Assembly (NCBI GenBank): GCA_964561605.1
Contig: CAZLQD010000037.1
Location: 1 to 64,000 of the forward strand
From: JALUZX01 sp964561605
GTDB taxonomy: Bacteria > Planctomycetota > UBA1135 > JALUZX01
Direction: 5' to 3'
Length of the DNA: 64,000 nt
Shown here piece after piece: positions 1 through 9,239 of the stretch. Below the pieces are notes generated by a model. The model saw nothing but the letters and a program-made list of their open reading frames with translations, searched no databases and was not told the origin of the DNA. The position numbers and the translations under genes were made by a program. How positions within the stretch are numbered: position 1 is the stretch's first letter; each line of letters opens with the position of its first letter.

Positions 1-587
1 CACGGTCTTTGCCCGGGACTCGGCCGGCCGGGGCTAACGAAGAGGAATATAGGGCCTTTGGGCCGGGACTCGGCGGGCCGGGGCTAACGAGAAGGGGGGT
101 AAACGAGAAGGCGGGGCTGACGAGGGGGAAAATGGGGGGAGGGGGGATTCGTGGTTTGAGGTCGTTGTTTTGTGGCGCTTTTGGTGCTGGAGCCACTCCC
201 CGGGCGTCTCGGGAGTGTATGTCATTGTCAGTCCCTGCCTGTTTCTTCGTTGGCCCATGCTCCCTAGTCACCCCGTCAGCCCCTGATTCTTAATCACCCC
301 GTTAGCCCCTGCCGGCGGGTATGTGCGGCCCGAAGGGCCGCAACATGCCCGACGTCAGGGGAAGCAGGGGCGTACGTGGCTTTGTGGCGTTTTCGATGCT
401 GGAGCCACTCCCCGGGCGTCCTCGTCACGGTCTTTGACCGTGACTCGGCCGGCCGGGGCTAACGAGAAGAGGGGGCTGACGAGAAAGGGGGCTGACGACG
501 AGAAGAGGGGGCTGACGAGGGGAAAAAATGGGGGGGAGGGGGCCGTGGCTCGGCGGGCGGTGGCGGGCGAAGTAAATGCTGTTGTTG
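1..587. repeat. Mosaic of palindromic repeats, region 1
   Basis: This stretch has no credible gene and consists of pieces of one repeat family. Two partial 'A' ends finish in CCGGGGCTAACGA at about 40 and 90. A degenerate 'B' stem (GTGGC...GCCAC) lies at 172-196, a full composite element at 300-464, and a tail of iterated GGGGGCTGACGA words at about 465-525. The same words recur in the second mosaic at 15.72-16.39 kb. It lies directly after the stop codon of the C69 peptidase gene. The small open frames here change amino-acid composition abruptly and are translations of repeats. Function unknown; a REP- or MITE-like element is the closest description. Confidence 0.8.
300..464. repeat. Composite palindromic element with terminal inverted repeats (165 bp)
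   Basis: The element is bounded by perfect 10-bp inverted ends, CGTTAGCCCC at 300-309 and GGGGCTAACG at 455-464. Both continue inward as GCCGGC after one mismatch. Inside are, in order, a long imperfect hairpin 'C' at 305-361 whose tip is GCGGCCC-GAA-GGGCCGC (325-341), a 'B' stem GTGGC/GCCAC at 384-408, and an 'A' hairpin TCACGGTC-TTT-GACCGTGA at 425-443. A related 170-bp copy in the opposite orientation lies at 15907-16076. There is no coding capacity for a transposase, so any mobility would have to be supplied in trans. Confidence 0.75.
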
Positions 588-2216
588 CTACTTGTCTGTC
601 TCTCCCGCCATGGTCTTGCTCTTCTGGATTCTCGTGGAGAGTTGGAGGACTTTTCTTAGCCAGGAGTCGGGATAACCTACGGAACGGATCCGCCCGTCTT
701 CGTCTTTCACGAAACCGTCGTTGTACTTGCAGATCAGGTATTCGCCGAGCTCTTTCCATCGGCGGACGACCATTTCGCCGTGGCTTACGCAGTAGTCCGT
801 GAGGTAGCGGCGCATGAGGGCCGGGTCGGTCTTGTAGAGGGAGAGGGCGGTCTTGTCCACGGCGGGCTGGAGGGCGATCATGTAGCCTTCCAGGTCGGCC
901 TGGACCTTGCGGATGTCTTCGATCATGTAGGAGTATTTCAGGCAGGCGAAATTGGCGACGAAGTTGAAGACCCACCAGGCGCTGTCCCAGGTGAACTTCC
1001 GGATGTTCCCTCTGGCGTAGGAGGGCGGGACCCGGTCGATGCAGCAGTAGAGGGGGATGTAGCAGGTGGTGTAGGTGTCGTCCATTCCGTACCAGAGGAC
1101 CCCGCCCACTGGGTCGGGGAGGTGGGACCTGCACTGGGCCACGATGGAGAAGCCCGTCCTGTGGTCCGAGATCGGCCGCTCCCAGAAGCCGGACCGGCCG
1201 TCCACCTTCCAGGAGATGGGCCGCCACCGGTTGGGGCATCCGAAGGGGCCGGCTGTGATGCCCTTGCGCATGTCGTAGGGAGTCCCCTCGTAGTGGTCCC
1301 GCATGAGGGCCATCACGTCTTCGAGGCGGAGTTTCCTGTCGGGCTTCACCCAGAGGGGGTAGGGCTTCGCTCCCTTCACGCCCCTGTGGTAGTCGGGGGA
1401 GAGCTTCAACGAGGGGGCCACCCGGCGCAGGATGGACCAGACGCGGGTGGCGGTATAACGGAGTTTCTCCGCGTCGGCCGGGCAGTAGACGTCGCAGAAG
1501 CGGAAGGGCTTTCCCGACTTAGGATCGTACCAGCCCTTTTTCACGGCGAAGGAGATCACGTTCTTCGAGTAGAGACATTCGCCGGGCTTGTCCAGGGGGA
1601 ACTCGCCGATCCGGGACTTGTTGGCGTGGCAACAGACGTACCCGTCGGGGATCTTCCGGGCCACCCAGATCGCCCCCTTTCCCCCCGGGCCGGGCCCGAT
1701 GATCTCCAGGAGCCAGACCTCCTCGGGATCGGCGATGGAGATGGATTCCCCCGTGGATGCGTAACCGTATTTCTCCACCAGGTCCGTGATGACCTGGATC
1801 GCCTCCCTCGCGGTTCGGGCCCTCTGGAGGGCGAGGCGCATCAGGGTCCAGTAGTGGAGGGCTCCTTCGGGGTTCCGGAGTTCCGGGCGGCCGTCGAAGG
1901 TAGTCTCGCCGATGGCGAGCTGGTGCTCGTTCATGAGGCCCACGACGGCCCAGGTGTGGCGGGGCTGGGGGATCCTGGCGATGACTTTCCCGCCGCGGCG
2001 GATTTCGTAGAACTCGCCCGGTTCGTGGTCCGCCGCCGGGGTGTAGGAGAGGTGGGGGTGGAACTCTCCGTCGCAGGAGTAGGTGATCACCGCCGAGCCG
2101 TCGGCCATGGCCCCCGGCGTGACCAGGATGTCCGTGCACTCCCCCCGGGCCGGGGGGGAGGAGAGAATGAGGAGGAAGAGGAGGGAAAGGAGAAGGCTGG
2201 GGTCGGGGCGTTTCAT
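588..2216 (-). CDS. C69-family secreted dipeptidase
   Basis: Predicted 542-residue exported peptidase of the C69 (PepD/Ntn-hydrolase) family, which cleaves dipeptides and other small peptides. A hydrophobic signal segment (residues 8-20) precedes ECTD, where Cys27 would be the catalytic nucleophile exposed by processing, followed by the family pattern of small residues and VITYSCDGE. The segment around NEHQLAIGETTFDGR and the later EVWLLEI also match the family. The start ATG overlaps the stop of the upstream lyase gene by 4 bases (ATGA), so translation is probably coupled. The open frame continues upstream of this Met, but that part is antisense or out-of-frame sequence of the lyase. The family call is firm; the substrate is unknown. 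Confidence 0.85.
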   Translation of the reverse strand: MKRPDPSLLLSLLFLLILSSPPARGECTDILVTPGAMADGSAVITYSCDGEFHPHLSYTPAADHEPGEFYEIRRGGKVIARIPQPRHTWAVVGLMNEHQLAIGETTFDGRPELRNPEGALHYWTLMRLALQRARTAREAIQVITDLVEKYGYASTGESISIADPEEVWLLEIIGPGPGGKGAIWVARKIPDGYVCCHANKSRIGEFPLDKPGECLYSKNVISFAVKKGWYDPKSGKPFRFCDVYCPADAEKLRYTATRVWSILRRVAPSLKLSPDYHRGVKGAKPYPLWVKPDRKLRLEDVMALMRDHYEGTPYDMRKGITAGPFGCPNRWRPISWKVDGRSGFWERPISDHRTGFSIVAQCRSHLPDPVGGVLWYGMDDTYTTCYIPLYCCIDRVPPSYARGNIRKFTWDSAWWVFNFVANFACLKYSYMIEDIRKVQADLEGYMIALQPAVDKTALSLYKTDPALMRRYLTDYCVSHGEMVVRRWKELGEYLICKYNDGFVKDEDGRIRSVGYPDSWLRKVLQLSTRIQKSKTMAGETDK

Positions 2217-4630
2217 CGTCGGGTTTCTCCTGCGGAAAGGACGACCTTCATGGTCTGGAGCACCTTCCCCTCCCGGTCCAGGATCCGGACCAGGGCCCGG
2301 CCCGGTTCGGCCCGGAGTCCGAAGGCCCGGACTCCCCGGGATTCCCGGGAGGGAAGGAGGAAGAGGGCTTCGCCCTCCCCGAGGGGGGCCCGGCAGGCGT
2401 AACCGCCCGGAAGGGAGAGGATCCGGGCCCTCCCGGGGAGCTTCCTGGTTTTCTTGTAAGGCCTGAGGAGGGTGAGGGCCTCGACTTTCTTGCGAGGTTT
2501 TTGCAAGTCCGCCCGGAGGTGCCACTCCCTGAGGGTGATCCTGGGCCGGGGGTTGGGGTCGTACTGGTCGGTCTGGGAGAAGGAGAGGCCCGGCGGGGCG
2601 GCGAAGCGGATCCGGCAGAGGACCTTGCCCGCCTCCACGACGGCCCGGCCCGGCCGGGAGAGGTCGAAGCGGTTCTTGGCGTGCCACCACCAGGTGAAGG
2701 TGGAGGGCCTGGGCGCGGCCAGCAGGTCGTAGACCAGGACCAGGTCGGGCTTGGCGAAGAAGATCACCCTGGTGAACCGGTCCAGGAGTTTCCCGCCCGC
2801 CGGATCCAGGTAGGCCCCTCCCGCCTCGCCTGCGACGGCGTCCAGGCGCGGGGAGGTCTCGAAGAAGAAGATCCTCCCCCGGGCCAGAGGGGAGTGGGGG
2901 ACCTGGCCCAGGCCGTTTACGGTTACGTTGTTGACCGACCGGGTGCTCCACATCCACCTCTTGTGGTGGGCGCTCCCGTAGATGTCCCTCTTTCCGGAGC
3001 GGATGAGGAGGCGCTCCCCCCAGGCCCAGAGCAGGAGGGAGTTCTGGGCCTCGTATCCGTGGGACCAGGACCCGAAGGGGGAGGACTTGAAGAGGACCTG
3101 CACGTCCTCTCCCGCGTCCATGAGGGTGGTGTTCAGGGCGGCCAGGCCGGTCCCCGGAAAGAGCTTGGAGGGGGGAAGATCGGCCGGGGGCCGGGCCTTC
3201 ACCCTGGGAAGGCTCCGCCTGAGAAAGCCCACGAAACCCTTGCCGAAGACCGGCCCTCCCTGGCGCTCCACGTACCACTGCCAATAGGGGTTGCGGGCCT
3301 GGGCGGCCAGGACGCTCATGAGGGAGAGGGTGTTCCGGCTGGTGACGGGGGCGCAACAGTCGCCGAAGCCGCCGCCCACTTTGCCGGGGGGGAGGACGTA
3401 GAGGGCGAAGTCCCCCGCCCGGGAGAAGAAGGGCTTCTCATAGGCGTCGATCCCCAAGGCCGCCTTCATCACGTCGGCCCACCAGGTGAAACGCGACATG
3501 TAGCTGTTCCAGTAGGCCGCCCCCTCGTGCCAGCCGCCGGCCGGGCCGGACCAGACGGGATAGACGCAGAAGAAGGTGTTCGCCGCGAACCAAACCCAGT
3601 CGTCCGCCTCGGGGATCTCCCCCCGGAAGGCGATGCCGATCTCGCCCAGGAAGTGCCAGGCCCGGTTGGCGTGGCTCGAGTAGGGCCGCCAGAAGTGGCG
3701 GGGGCAGAGGCGGCGGTACATCTCCAGGCCCCTGGACCGCATCACCCGCCGGCAGAGTCTCCGCTCCTGGGGGGAGAGGCGGTCGTGGAGAAAGGTGTAG
3801 GCCCGGGAGAAGTAGTAGGCGTAGGGCATGCCCGCTTCGTCGTTGTACCGGAAACCCGTGCTTCCCCTAGGATCCCACCGGGCGCATTCGAGGAGGATCT
3901 TCTTCGCCAGGCCGGCGAAGTCCTCCCTTCCGCCCAGGAGGGAGGCGAAGGCCAGCTCGGCGGCCCCTCCCAGGGCCTTCACCACGCGGACCCGGTTGCC
4001 CCACCAGATCTTCCGCCAGGTCTCGGACCTGGGTTTCGTGCCCGCCGGGTATTCGGGGGGCTCCTTCGTGGAGGGGGGGTGCTTCAGGAGCTTTTCGCAG
4101 GCCCTCTCCAGCCTCCGGAAGGCCTGCTTCAAGGGACCGCGGGCCAGGCGGCGGAGCCGGGGGAGGTCCGAGGGACGCAGGAAGAGGCGCGGGTGGCCCC
4201 TGGGAATCCGGGCCAGGAGGTCCTTCTTCGGGGGCAGGGGAAAGGGCACGGCGCCGGGGGAGATGGTGAAGGAGCGGATCTTGCTCCAGGGAGTGGTCCT
4301 GCCTTTCCGGTCCCTTCCCCGGTAGCGCCAGTACCACTTCCCCGGCGGAAGGGGCCGGGGCGGGCAGTGGACGTTCCAGGGAATCCGGTCGGCCCGGTAG
4401 AAAGGCCTCCTGAAGTCTTTCCGGCGGGCGACCTGAAGCTCCCAGGTGGAGATTCCCCTGGTGGGTCTCCAGGAGAAGGCCGGCGGTGTGAGGCCTGTCC
4501 GCTCTCCTTCCCGCGGCCGGAACCCCCACTCCAGGGGACCTGCCGGCTCCTGGTCGAGCCTGGGCGGGGCCGGGCGGAGGGGGGCCGAGGCGAGGAGGAG
4601 GGCCATGGACAGGAGGGGAAGAGGTCTCAC
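2213..4630 (-). CDS. Heparinase II/III-like polysaccharide lyase with DUF4962 N-terminus
   Basis: An 805-residue secreted protein. After an N-terminal signal segment come a fibronectin-like DUF4962 region (about 45-125), a helical toroid (about 130-480, with SSHANRAWHFLGEIG and FGDCCAP motifs) and a heparinase-like beta-sandwich (about 500-740, with SHGYEAQNSLLLWAWGE and SAHHKRWMWS). This architecture belongs to lyases that cleave uronic-acid polysaccharides by beta-elimination. The start is GTG, inside a 4-base GTGA overlap with the psrP stop. It is the middle gene of a three-gene minus-strand unit. The polysaccharide is unknown; the uronate genes near 59-61 kb could use its products, which is inference. 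Confidence 0.8.
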   Translation of the reverse strand: MRPLPLLSMALLLASAPLRPAPPRLDQEPAGPLEWGFRPREGERTGLTPPAFSWRPTRGISTWELQVARRKDFRRPFYRADRIPWNVHCPPRPLPPGKWYWRYRGRDRKGRTTPWSKIRSFTISPGAVPFPLPPKKDLLARIPRGHPRLFLRPSDLPRLRRLARGPLKQAFRRLERACEKLLKHPPSTKEPPEYPAGTKPRSETWRKIWWGNRVRVVKALGGAAELAFASLLGGREDFAGLAKKILLECARWDPRGSTGFRYNDEAGMPYAYYFSRAYTFLHDRLSPQERRLCRRVMRSRGLEMYRRLCPRHFWRPYSSHANRAWHFLGEIGIAFRGEIPEADDWVWFAANTFFCVYPVWSGPAGGWHEGAAYWNSYMSRFTWWADVMKAALGIDAYEKPFFSRAGDFALYVLPPGKVGGGFGDCCAPVTSRNTLSLMSVLAAQARNPYWQWYVERQGGPVFGKGFVGFLRRSLPRVKARPPADLPPSKLFPGTGLAALNTTLMDAGEDVQVLFKSSPFGSWSHGYEAQNSLLLWAWGERLLIRSGKRDIYGSAHHKRWMWSTRSVNNVTVNGLGQVPHSPLARGRIFFFETSPRLDAVAGEAGGAYLDPAGGKLLDRFTRVIFFAKPDLVLVYDLLAAPRPSTFTWWWHAKNRFDLSRPGRAVVEAGKVLCRIRFAAPPGLSFSQTDQYDPNPRPRITLREWHLRADLQKPRKKVEALTLLRPYKKTRKLPGRARILSLPGGYACRAPLGEGEALFLLPSRESRGVRAFGLRAEPGRALVRILDREGKVLQTMKVVLSAGETRR

Positions 4631-5481
4631 GGCTCGGACTTTCCTTTCTCCTCTTCCCCCCGGGTCCTGGCGTAGATGATCTTCATGATCTCCGTGGCGC
4701 TCTCCTCGATGGATTTCTGGGATGTGTCCAGGACGGGCCAGCCCTTCTCCTGGAAGACCCGGCGGGCCTGGCGCACCTCCTCCCGGATGCGGGAGAGTTC
4801 GCTGTAGCCATCCAGGCTCTTGCCCAGGTTGCGCTCCCTCTCCCGGCGGATGGCCTGGAGGACCGAGGGATTCACCGTGAGGGCCACGATTCTCCTCTGG
4901 TCGATCTCGTCCAGCTTGGAGGGGAGGGGGATCCCGGGGACGAAGGGCACGTTGGCGGCCTTCCAGCCCCGGTAGGAGAGATAGACGCTCAAGGGGGTCT
5001 TGGAGGAGCGGCTCACACCGACGAGGACGATGTCGGCCTGGTCCAGGGTGTCCAGGCCGGCCCCGTCGTCGTGCTTCACGGCGAAGTCGATGGATTCGAT
5101 CCGGCGGAAGTATTCCTCGTCCAGTTCGCGGAAGAGGCCCGGTCTCGCCATGGGGGAGATCTCCAGGAGGTCCGAGAGCCTGGTGAGGAGCGGGCCCATC
5201 ACGTCCACCGTGGGCACCCCGTGGTTCATGCCTTCCTCCATGACGGCACGGCGGAGTTCGGGGGAGACCATGGTGTAGACCACCACGCTCTCCAGGATGG
5301 AGGCCCGGCGCATGATGGGGAGGAGGCGCTCCTTCTCCAGGACCTGGGGGACGATCTCCAGGTCCACCTGGGTTCCCTGGAACTGGGCCAGGGCTGCCCG
5401 CACGAGGCGTTCCCCCGTTCTCCCCGTGCTGTCGGAGAGGACCATGACGTGGCGTTTCCTGGGCTTCCTCAGTCCGGCCAT
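4627..5481 (-). CDS. Pyruvate, phosphate dikinase / PEP synthase regulatory protein (DUF299)
   Basis: A 284-residue cytoplasmic bifunctional kinase/pyrophosphorylase of the PSRP family. The family switches PEP synthase or pyruvate phosphate dikinase off and on by ADP-dependent threonine phosphorylation. The hallmark N-terminus (VLSDSTGRTGE) and the P-loop-like GVSRSSKTPLS with YLSYRG are present, as is the HDDG segment. Length is normal for the family. The ATG at 5481 is preceded by a modest GGAAG. It is first in a minus-strand unit with two secreted degradative enzymes, an unusual partner set for a central-carbon switch. It is divergent from the metallophosphoesterase gene, with 93 bases between. 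Confidence 0.92.
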   Translation of the reverse strand: MAGLRKPRKRHVMVLSDSTGRTGERLVRAALAQFQGTQVDLEIVPQVLEKERLLPIMRRASILESVVVYTMVSPELRRAVMEEGMNHGVPTVDVMGPLLTRLSDLLEISPMARPGLFRELDEEYFRRIESIDFAVKHDDGAGLDTLDQADIVLVGVSRSSKTPLSVYLSYRGWKAANVPFVPGIPLPSKLDEIDQRRIVALTVNPSVLQAIRRERERNLGKSLDGYSELSRIREEVRQARRVFQEKGWPVLDTSQKSIEESATEIMKIIYARTRGEEEKGKSEP

Positions 5482-5574
5482 GGGCTTCCAGGTCTGGGGG
5501 GAAGTAAGATGGGACGGACCTTCTATGATGGGCCCCGGCGGGGCGGGAGGGGAGAGGAAAACAGGAGGCTTTCC

Positions 5575-7764
5575 ATGAATTCGCCCCGTCCTTCCAGGAG
5601 CGGTCTCCTTGGGCTTCTCGGTTCGGTTCTCCTTTCGGGAGGCCTCTCCTTGACCCCGGCCTGGGGGCGGACCGGCCCTTCCGGTGGTTTCACATTCCTC
5701 CAGATCTCTGACACCCACCTGGAGCCCCTGGCCTTCGGCGCCCCTCTGCCCAAGGGAGTCCGGGGTGAGGAGACCTTCCGTTGGCTCCGGAGGATCCTGG
5801 CCCGCCGGCCGGCGGGATTCTTCCCTTTCCGGCCTTCCTTCCTGGTGGTCACGGGAGACCTGACGGAATTCGGTTTCTGGGGGCGGACGGGCGAGGCGGC
5901 GGAGAGGACTTTCTCCTCCCTGGGTCTTCCTTGGTATGCGGTCTGTGGCAATCATGACGAGACGTGGAACCCGGCGGCCCCCTTCATGCGCAAGCGCCAC
6001 GGGGGGAGGCGCTACTCCTTCGAGAGAAAGGGGTGCCGCTTCGTGGTCCTCCCTTCCTCCACGATCCAGGATCCCCTTCCCACCCTGGACGGGGGGGACC
6101 TGGCCTGGCTCAGGCGGGACCTGGCGGCCGGCGGCAGGAAGAAGCCGGTCTTCCTCTTCTTCCACCATCCGCCGGCGAGCGGCGAGTTCGCCCAGCCCGC
6201 CCAGTTGCGCCTCCTCATGGACGCCCTGGAAGGCTATCCCGTGGTCCTCCTTTGTTTCGGTCACGGCCACAGGCCTTTGCACCAGAGGCTCTTCGGCTGG
6301 CTCGACTGCGTGGAGGGGGGGACCACTTTCCGGAAGAGGGGGGCCGGGGACTTCCGGGGCGTGAACGTGATCACCCTGAAGGGGGGAGTCTTGAAGGTGG
6401 TCTACCGGTTCATGGAACCGCCGGGCCGGAAAAGGGTGCTCCTGGAGAAGAGGATCTCCCTTCCTCCGGGCCCGGCCGAGCCTTTCCGCCTGGTCGAGCC
6501 CCCCAGGGGGGCCCGGGTTGGGGGGAAGAGGCTGGACCTACTCCTTTCGGCCCCGGCTCCTGCTCCCGGGAAAGACCCGGACCTGAAGGTCTTCCTGGAC
6601 GGCAGGGAATCCCGTCCCGCCTGGAAAGCCGCCGGAAGAGGCAGGTGGAGGTGTTCCCTCTCCCTGGAGGGCCTGGAGCCGGGAGCCCACCTGGTGAGCC
6701 TGGAAGGAAGGGGGCCGGGGGGGAGGATCCGTCAGCGTTCCCGGGTGTTCTTCCTGGAGGGCGGGCCCGTGAAGGTGCTCTGGCGGCACATCCGGCCTGC
6801 GGGTTTCAAGGCCGGGCCTCTCGTCCTGGGGGAGGGGAGGGTGATCCTGGCCGACCTGGAAGGAGAGGTGAGAGCCCTTTCCTTGAAGGACGGAAAGGTC
6901 CTCTGGACGAAGAAATTGCCCGCCGAAGTGGTGGGAAGCCCTGCGGCCCTGGGGAGGGGAGGGGTGGTCGTGGGGTGCGGGGACGGGAAGGTCTATTGCC
7001 TGGACAAGGGGGGCGGGGTGCGCTGGTCCTTCGATGCCGGAGCTCCCCTCTACGGCCCGCCCCTGGCGGCGTCGGGACGGGTCTACATCGGCGACGGGGC
7101 GGGGGTCCTCCACGCCCTGGACGCCGCCGCCGGCCGGGAGGTCTGGAGGTTTCGTCGGGCCGGTTACGGAATCGAATCCAGGCCCGCCCTCTGGGCGGGA
7201 CTGGTGCTCTTCACCGCCTGGGACGGGCGGATCTACGCCCTGGACGGGAAGACGGGAAGGCTTCGCTGGAAGGCCTTCGGGCCCAGGGCCTCCCGGGGGG
7301 CGGCCCGGTACTACGCTCCGGCCGACTGCGGTCCCGTGCCGGCCGGGAGGTGGTGCTATCTTTGCGACAGAGGGTATCTCCTGGGGCGGTACGACAGGAA
7401 GGGCCGGCGGGATGGCTGGACCTTGAAAGGGGTGCCGGCCCTGGCCCGGGGAGGGGGAGGTTTCCTGAATGTCCGGACTCTGAGTGGGGGTGTCTGGCGG
7501 CTGGACAGGGAGGGGAAGATCCTCTGGAAGGCCCCTGTCCCGGCGGGCCGGATCCCCCTGCCTCCCCGGGAGAGGGACGGCCGGGTCTTCTCGGTCTCCG
7601 ACAGGGGTGTGGTGGCGGCCCTGGAAGCCCGGACGGGGAGGCTCCTGGGGCGCTACCGGGCCACCCCCGGGCTCTACGTAATGGCTCCTTTGGGCCTGGG
7701 GCCGGGAGGGGTGTGCGTCGTGGCGGGGATAGGAGGAACGGTCACGGCCTTACAGTTTCCTTGA
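5575..7764 (+). CDS. Secreted metallophosphoesterase fused to PQQ-type beta-propeller repeats
   Basis: A 729-residue exported protein with a strong AGGAGG site before the ATG. After a signal segment (about 10-30), residues 40-260 form a calcineurin-like phosphoesterase carrying all metal motifs: SDTH (D46, H48), GD (94-95), GNHD (125-128), HH (197-198) and GHGH (229-232). A beta-sandwich linker (about 310-410) leads to a C-terminal half (about 420-729) of BamB/PQQ-like blades, seen as repeated patterns such as ALSLKDGKVLWTKKL, YALDGKTGRLRWK and ALEARTGRLLG. Propellers usually bind partners or ligands; the substrate cannot be deduced. The complete metal set suggests an active hydrolase. Confidence 0.85.
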   Translation: MNSPRPSRSGLLGLLGSVLLSGGLSLTPAWGRTGPSGGFTFLQISDTHLEPLAFGAPLPKGVRGEETFRWLRRILARRPAGFFPFRPSFLVVTGDLTEFGFWGRTGEAAERTFSSLGLPWYAVCGNHDETWNPAAPFMRKRHGGRRYSFERKGCRFVVLPSSTIQDPLPTLDGGDLAWLRRDLAAGGRKKPVFLFFHHPPASGEFAQPAQLRLLMDALEGYPVVLLCFGHGHRPLHQRLFGWLDCVEGGTTFRKRGAGDFRGVNVITLKGGVLKVVYRFMEPPGRKRVLLEKRISLPPGPAEPFRLVEPPRGARVGGKRLDLLLSAPAPAPGKDPDLKVFLDGRESRPAWKAAGRGRWRCSLSLEGLEPGAHLVSLEGRGPGGRIRQRSRVFFLEGGPVKVLWRHIRPAGFKAGPLVLGEGRVILADLEGEVRALSLKDGKVLWTKKLPAEVVGSPAALGRGGVVVGCGDGKVYCLDKGGGVRWSFDAGAPLYGPPLAASGRVYIGDGAGVLHALDAAAGREVWRFRRAGYGIESRPALWAGLVLFTAWDGRIYALDGKTGRLRWKAFGPRASRGAARYYAPADCGPVPAGRWCYLCDRGYLLGRYDRKGRRDGWTLKGVPALARGGGGFLNVRTLSGGVWRLDREGKILWKAPVPAGRIPLPPRERDGRVFSVSDRGVVAALEARTGRLLGRYRATPGLYVMAPLGLGPGGVCVVAGIGGTVTALQFP

Positions 7765-7901
7765 GTCTCGTCGGCGCCCGCCCGGGAATCGTCCGGAAAT
7801 GGGCCCTGGGAGGAAAAGGAATTTTCTTTCTGCGGGAGAGAGGAGTCTCGGGTTTCTTCTAGCCGGCATTCCAAAAACCGGAGAATAATGCGGGAGGTTT
7901 C

Positions 7902-7930
7902 TTGAATCTCGGGCTCGCTCCTGGTAGCTT
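7902..7930 (+). promoter_or_regulatory. Possible sigma70-type promoter for the GH16 gene
   Basis: TTGAAT at 7902-7907 and TAGCTT at 7925-7930 are separated by exactly 17 bases and lie about 50 bases before the ATG at 7982. The -10 match is poor and such pairs arise by chance, so this is only a candidate. The surrounding 7765-7981 gap holds nothing else recognisable apart from the AGGAGG ribosome site at its end. Confidence 0.2.
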
Positions 7931-7981
7931 CGAGCCTCCGTTCCTTCTCTGGTAACCCTATCCGGATCAGCAGGAGGTCCC

Positions 7982-9217
7982 ATGGAAGCCTTGTCTTGGC
8001 ACGGTTCTTTTTCTTCTCCAAGGGGTCGCAGGATCCTCCCCTTCCTGGGGGCTGCGGTGATTTGCCTTGCGGCGTATGCGCCGCTGGCGGCCCAGGCGCC
8101 CAGGCCCTTCTTCGACTCCTTCCTCTACAGCTACAGCACTCCCCCCTCCAAGTACTGGAACCCCGGCGATCCTCCCGGGCTTTGCTGTCCTTCCCCCAAC
8201 GGGATCTGGATGAAGCGGGGCGGCGATTGGAACTGCTACCTGGCGCCCCAGATGGTCTGGACCACGGGGGGGAAGCTCGATATCCGGGTCAAAGCCTACG
8301 CCGGCCCTCCCCCGCCGAAGGCCTACGGCGGCCAGGTGGAGACCCAGTTCAAGAACGCCTTCGGCTCCTACATGGCATGCTTCAAGGTGGCGGGCTTCAC
8401 CGGGAATCCTTCCCAGGGTGTATGTAACGCCTTTTTCTACTGGAGCAAGCAGGCCGAGATCGACATGGAGTTCCGGAGCCGCTGGCAGGGAGCCTTCGGC
8501 CCCGGCACGGGTCTCCTGGACATCGTGATGCACACCAACCTCTCCGGCGGCGGGAGAAAGAGTTACCAGTATCCTGTCATACTGAACTTCGATCCCAGCA
8601 AGGCCTTCCACACCTACCGGTTCGACTGGTACACCAACAAGGTCGAGTTCTACGTGGACAGCAAGCTGATGCTCACGGTGCCCAACGCCGTGGTCCCCAC
8701 GCCGGACATGCCGGGCAAGCTCTACTTCAACGCCTGGACCGGGAAGACCGACTGGAGCGGGAACCCGCCCAACAAGAACACGGACTTCCTGATCCAGTGG
8801 GTGAACTACACGCCGGTCTACTTCAAGACCGACAAGACCAAGCTCCGCATCTCCACGGGTGGGCAGGCCAACTTCTTCCTGGACGCCCTTCCGGCCAGGG
8901 CCAACAGGGCCTACGTGATCCTCACGACCCTGAAGGAGACCAACATCGGCCAGCCTCTGGGCGGCAACCTCCATCTCCCGCTGGACCTGGACTGGTCCAC
9001 CTTCGTCTTCCTTCCCCTGGCCAACACCTCCACCTTCCCGGGCTTCATCGGCACCTTCGACGCCCAGGGAAAGGCCACGGCGGCGATGAACCTGCCCACC
9101 GGCCTCGGCCCCTCGGCGGTGGGGCTGAAGCTCCACTTCGCCTACCTGGGCATCAACGCCTCCCTCAACGGGTTCACCGTGGCCTCCAACCCGATCACGA
9201 TCACGCTGGTTCCCTGA
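7982..9217 (+). CDS. Secreted GH16-family glycoside hydrolase with planctomycete C-terminal module
   Basis: A 411-residue exported enzyme. The signal segment ends near AAQA (about residue 39). The GH16 beta-jelly-roll covers about 40-275 and has the catalytic signature EIDME (E159 nucleophile, D161, E163 acid/base). GH16 enzymes hydrolyse beta-1,3/1,4-glucans, laminarin, agar, carrageenan and similar polymers. The last 135 residues are a separate beta module with GGNLHLPLDL and a terminal NPITITLVP, shared with the next gene and others in the window. CAGGAGG lies just before the ATG. It is tail-to-tail with a diverged paralog, from which a near-perfect hairpin separates it. Confidence 0.85.
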   Translation: MEALSWHGSFSSPRGRRILPFLGAAVICLAAYAPLAAQAPRPFFDSFLYSYSTPPSKYWNPGDPPGLCCPSPNGIWMKRGGDWNCYLAPQMVWTTGGKLDIRVKAYAGPPPPKAYGGQVETQFKNAFGSYMACFKVAGFTGNPSQGVCNAFFYWSKQAEIDMEFRSRWQGAFGPGTGLLDIVMHTNLSGGGRKSYQYPVILNFDPSKAFHTYRFDWYTNKVEFYVDSKLMLTVPNAVVPTPDMPGKLYFNAWTGKTDWSGNPPNKNTDFLIQWVNYTPVYFKTDKTKLRISTGGQANFFLDALPARANRAYVILTTLKETNIGQPLGGNLHLPLDLDWSTFVFLPLANTSTFPGFIGTFDAQGKATAAMNLPTGLGPSAVGLKLHFAYLGINASLNGFTVASNPITITLVP

Positions 9218-9239
9218 AACAGGCTGCTCCTCATCCCTG

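Noticed and set aside
1..587. Tiny proteins in the first mosaic
   Set aside because: Frames follow repeat boundaries and match no known protein type.
2217..3356. Upstream extension of the C69 peptidase frame
   Set aside because: It overlaps the lyase gene in another frame, and the Met before the signal peptide lies in a typical ATGA junction.
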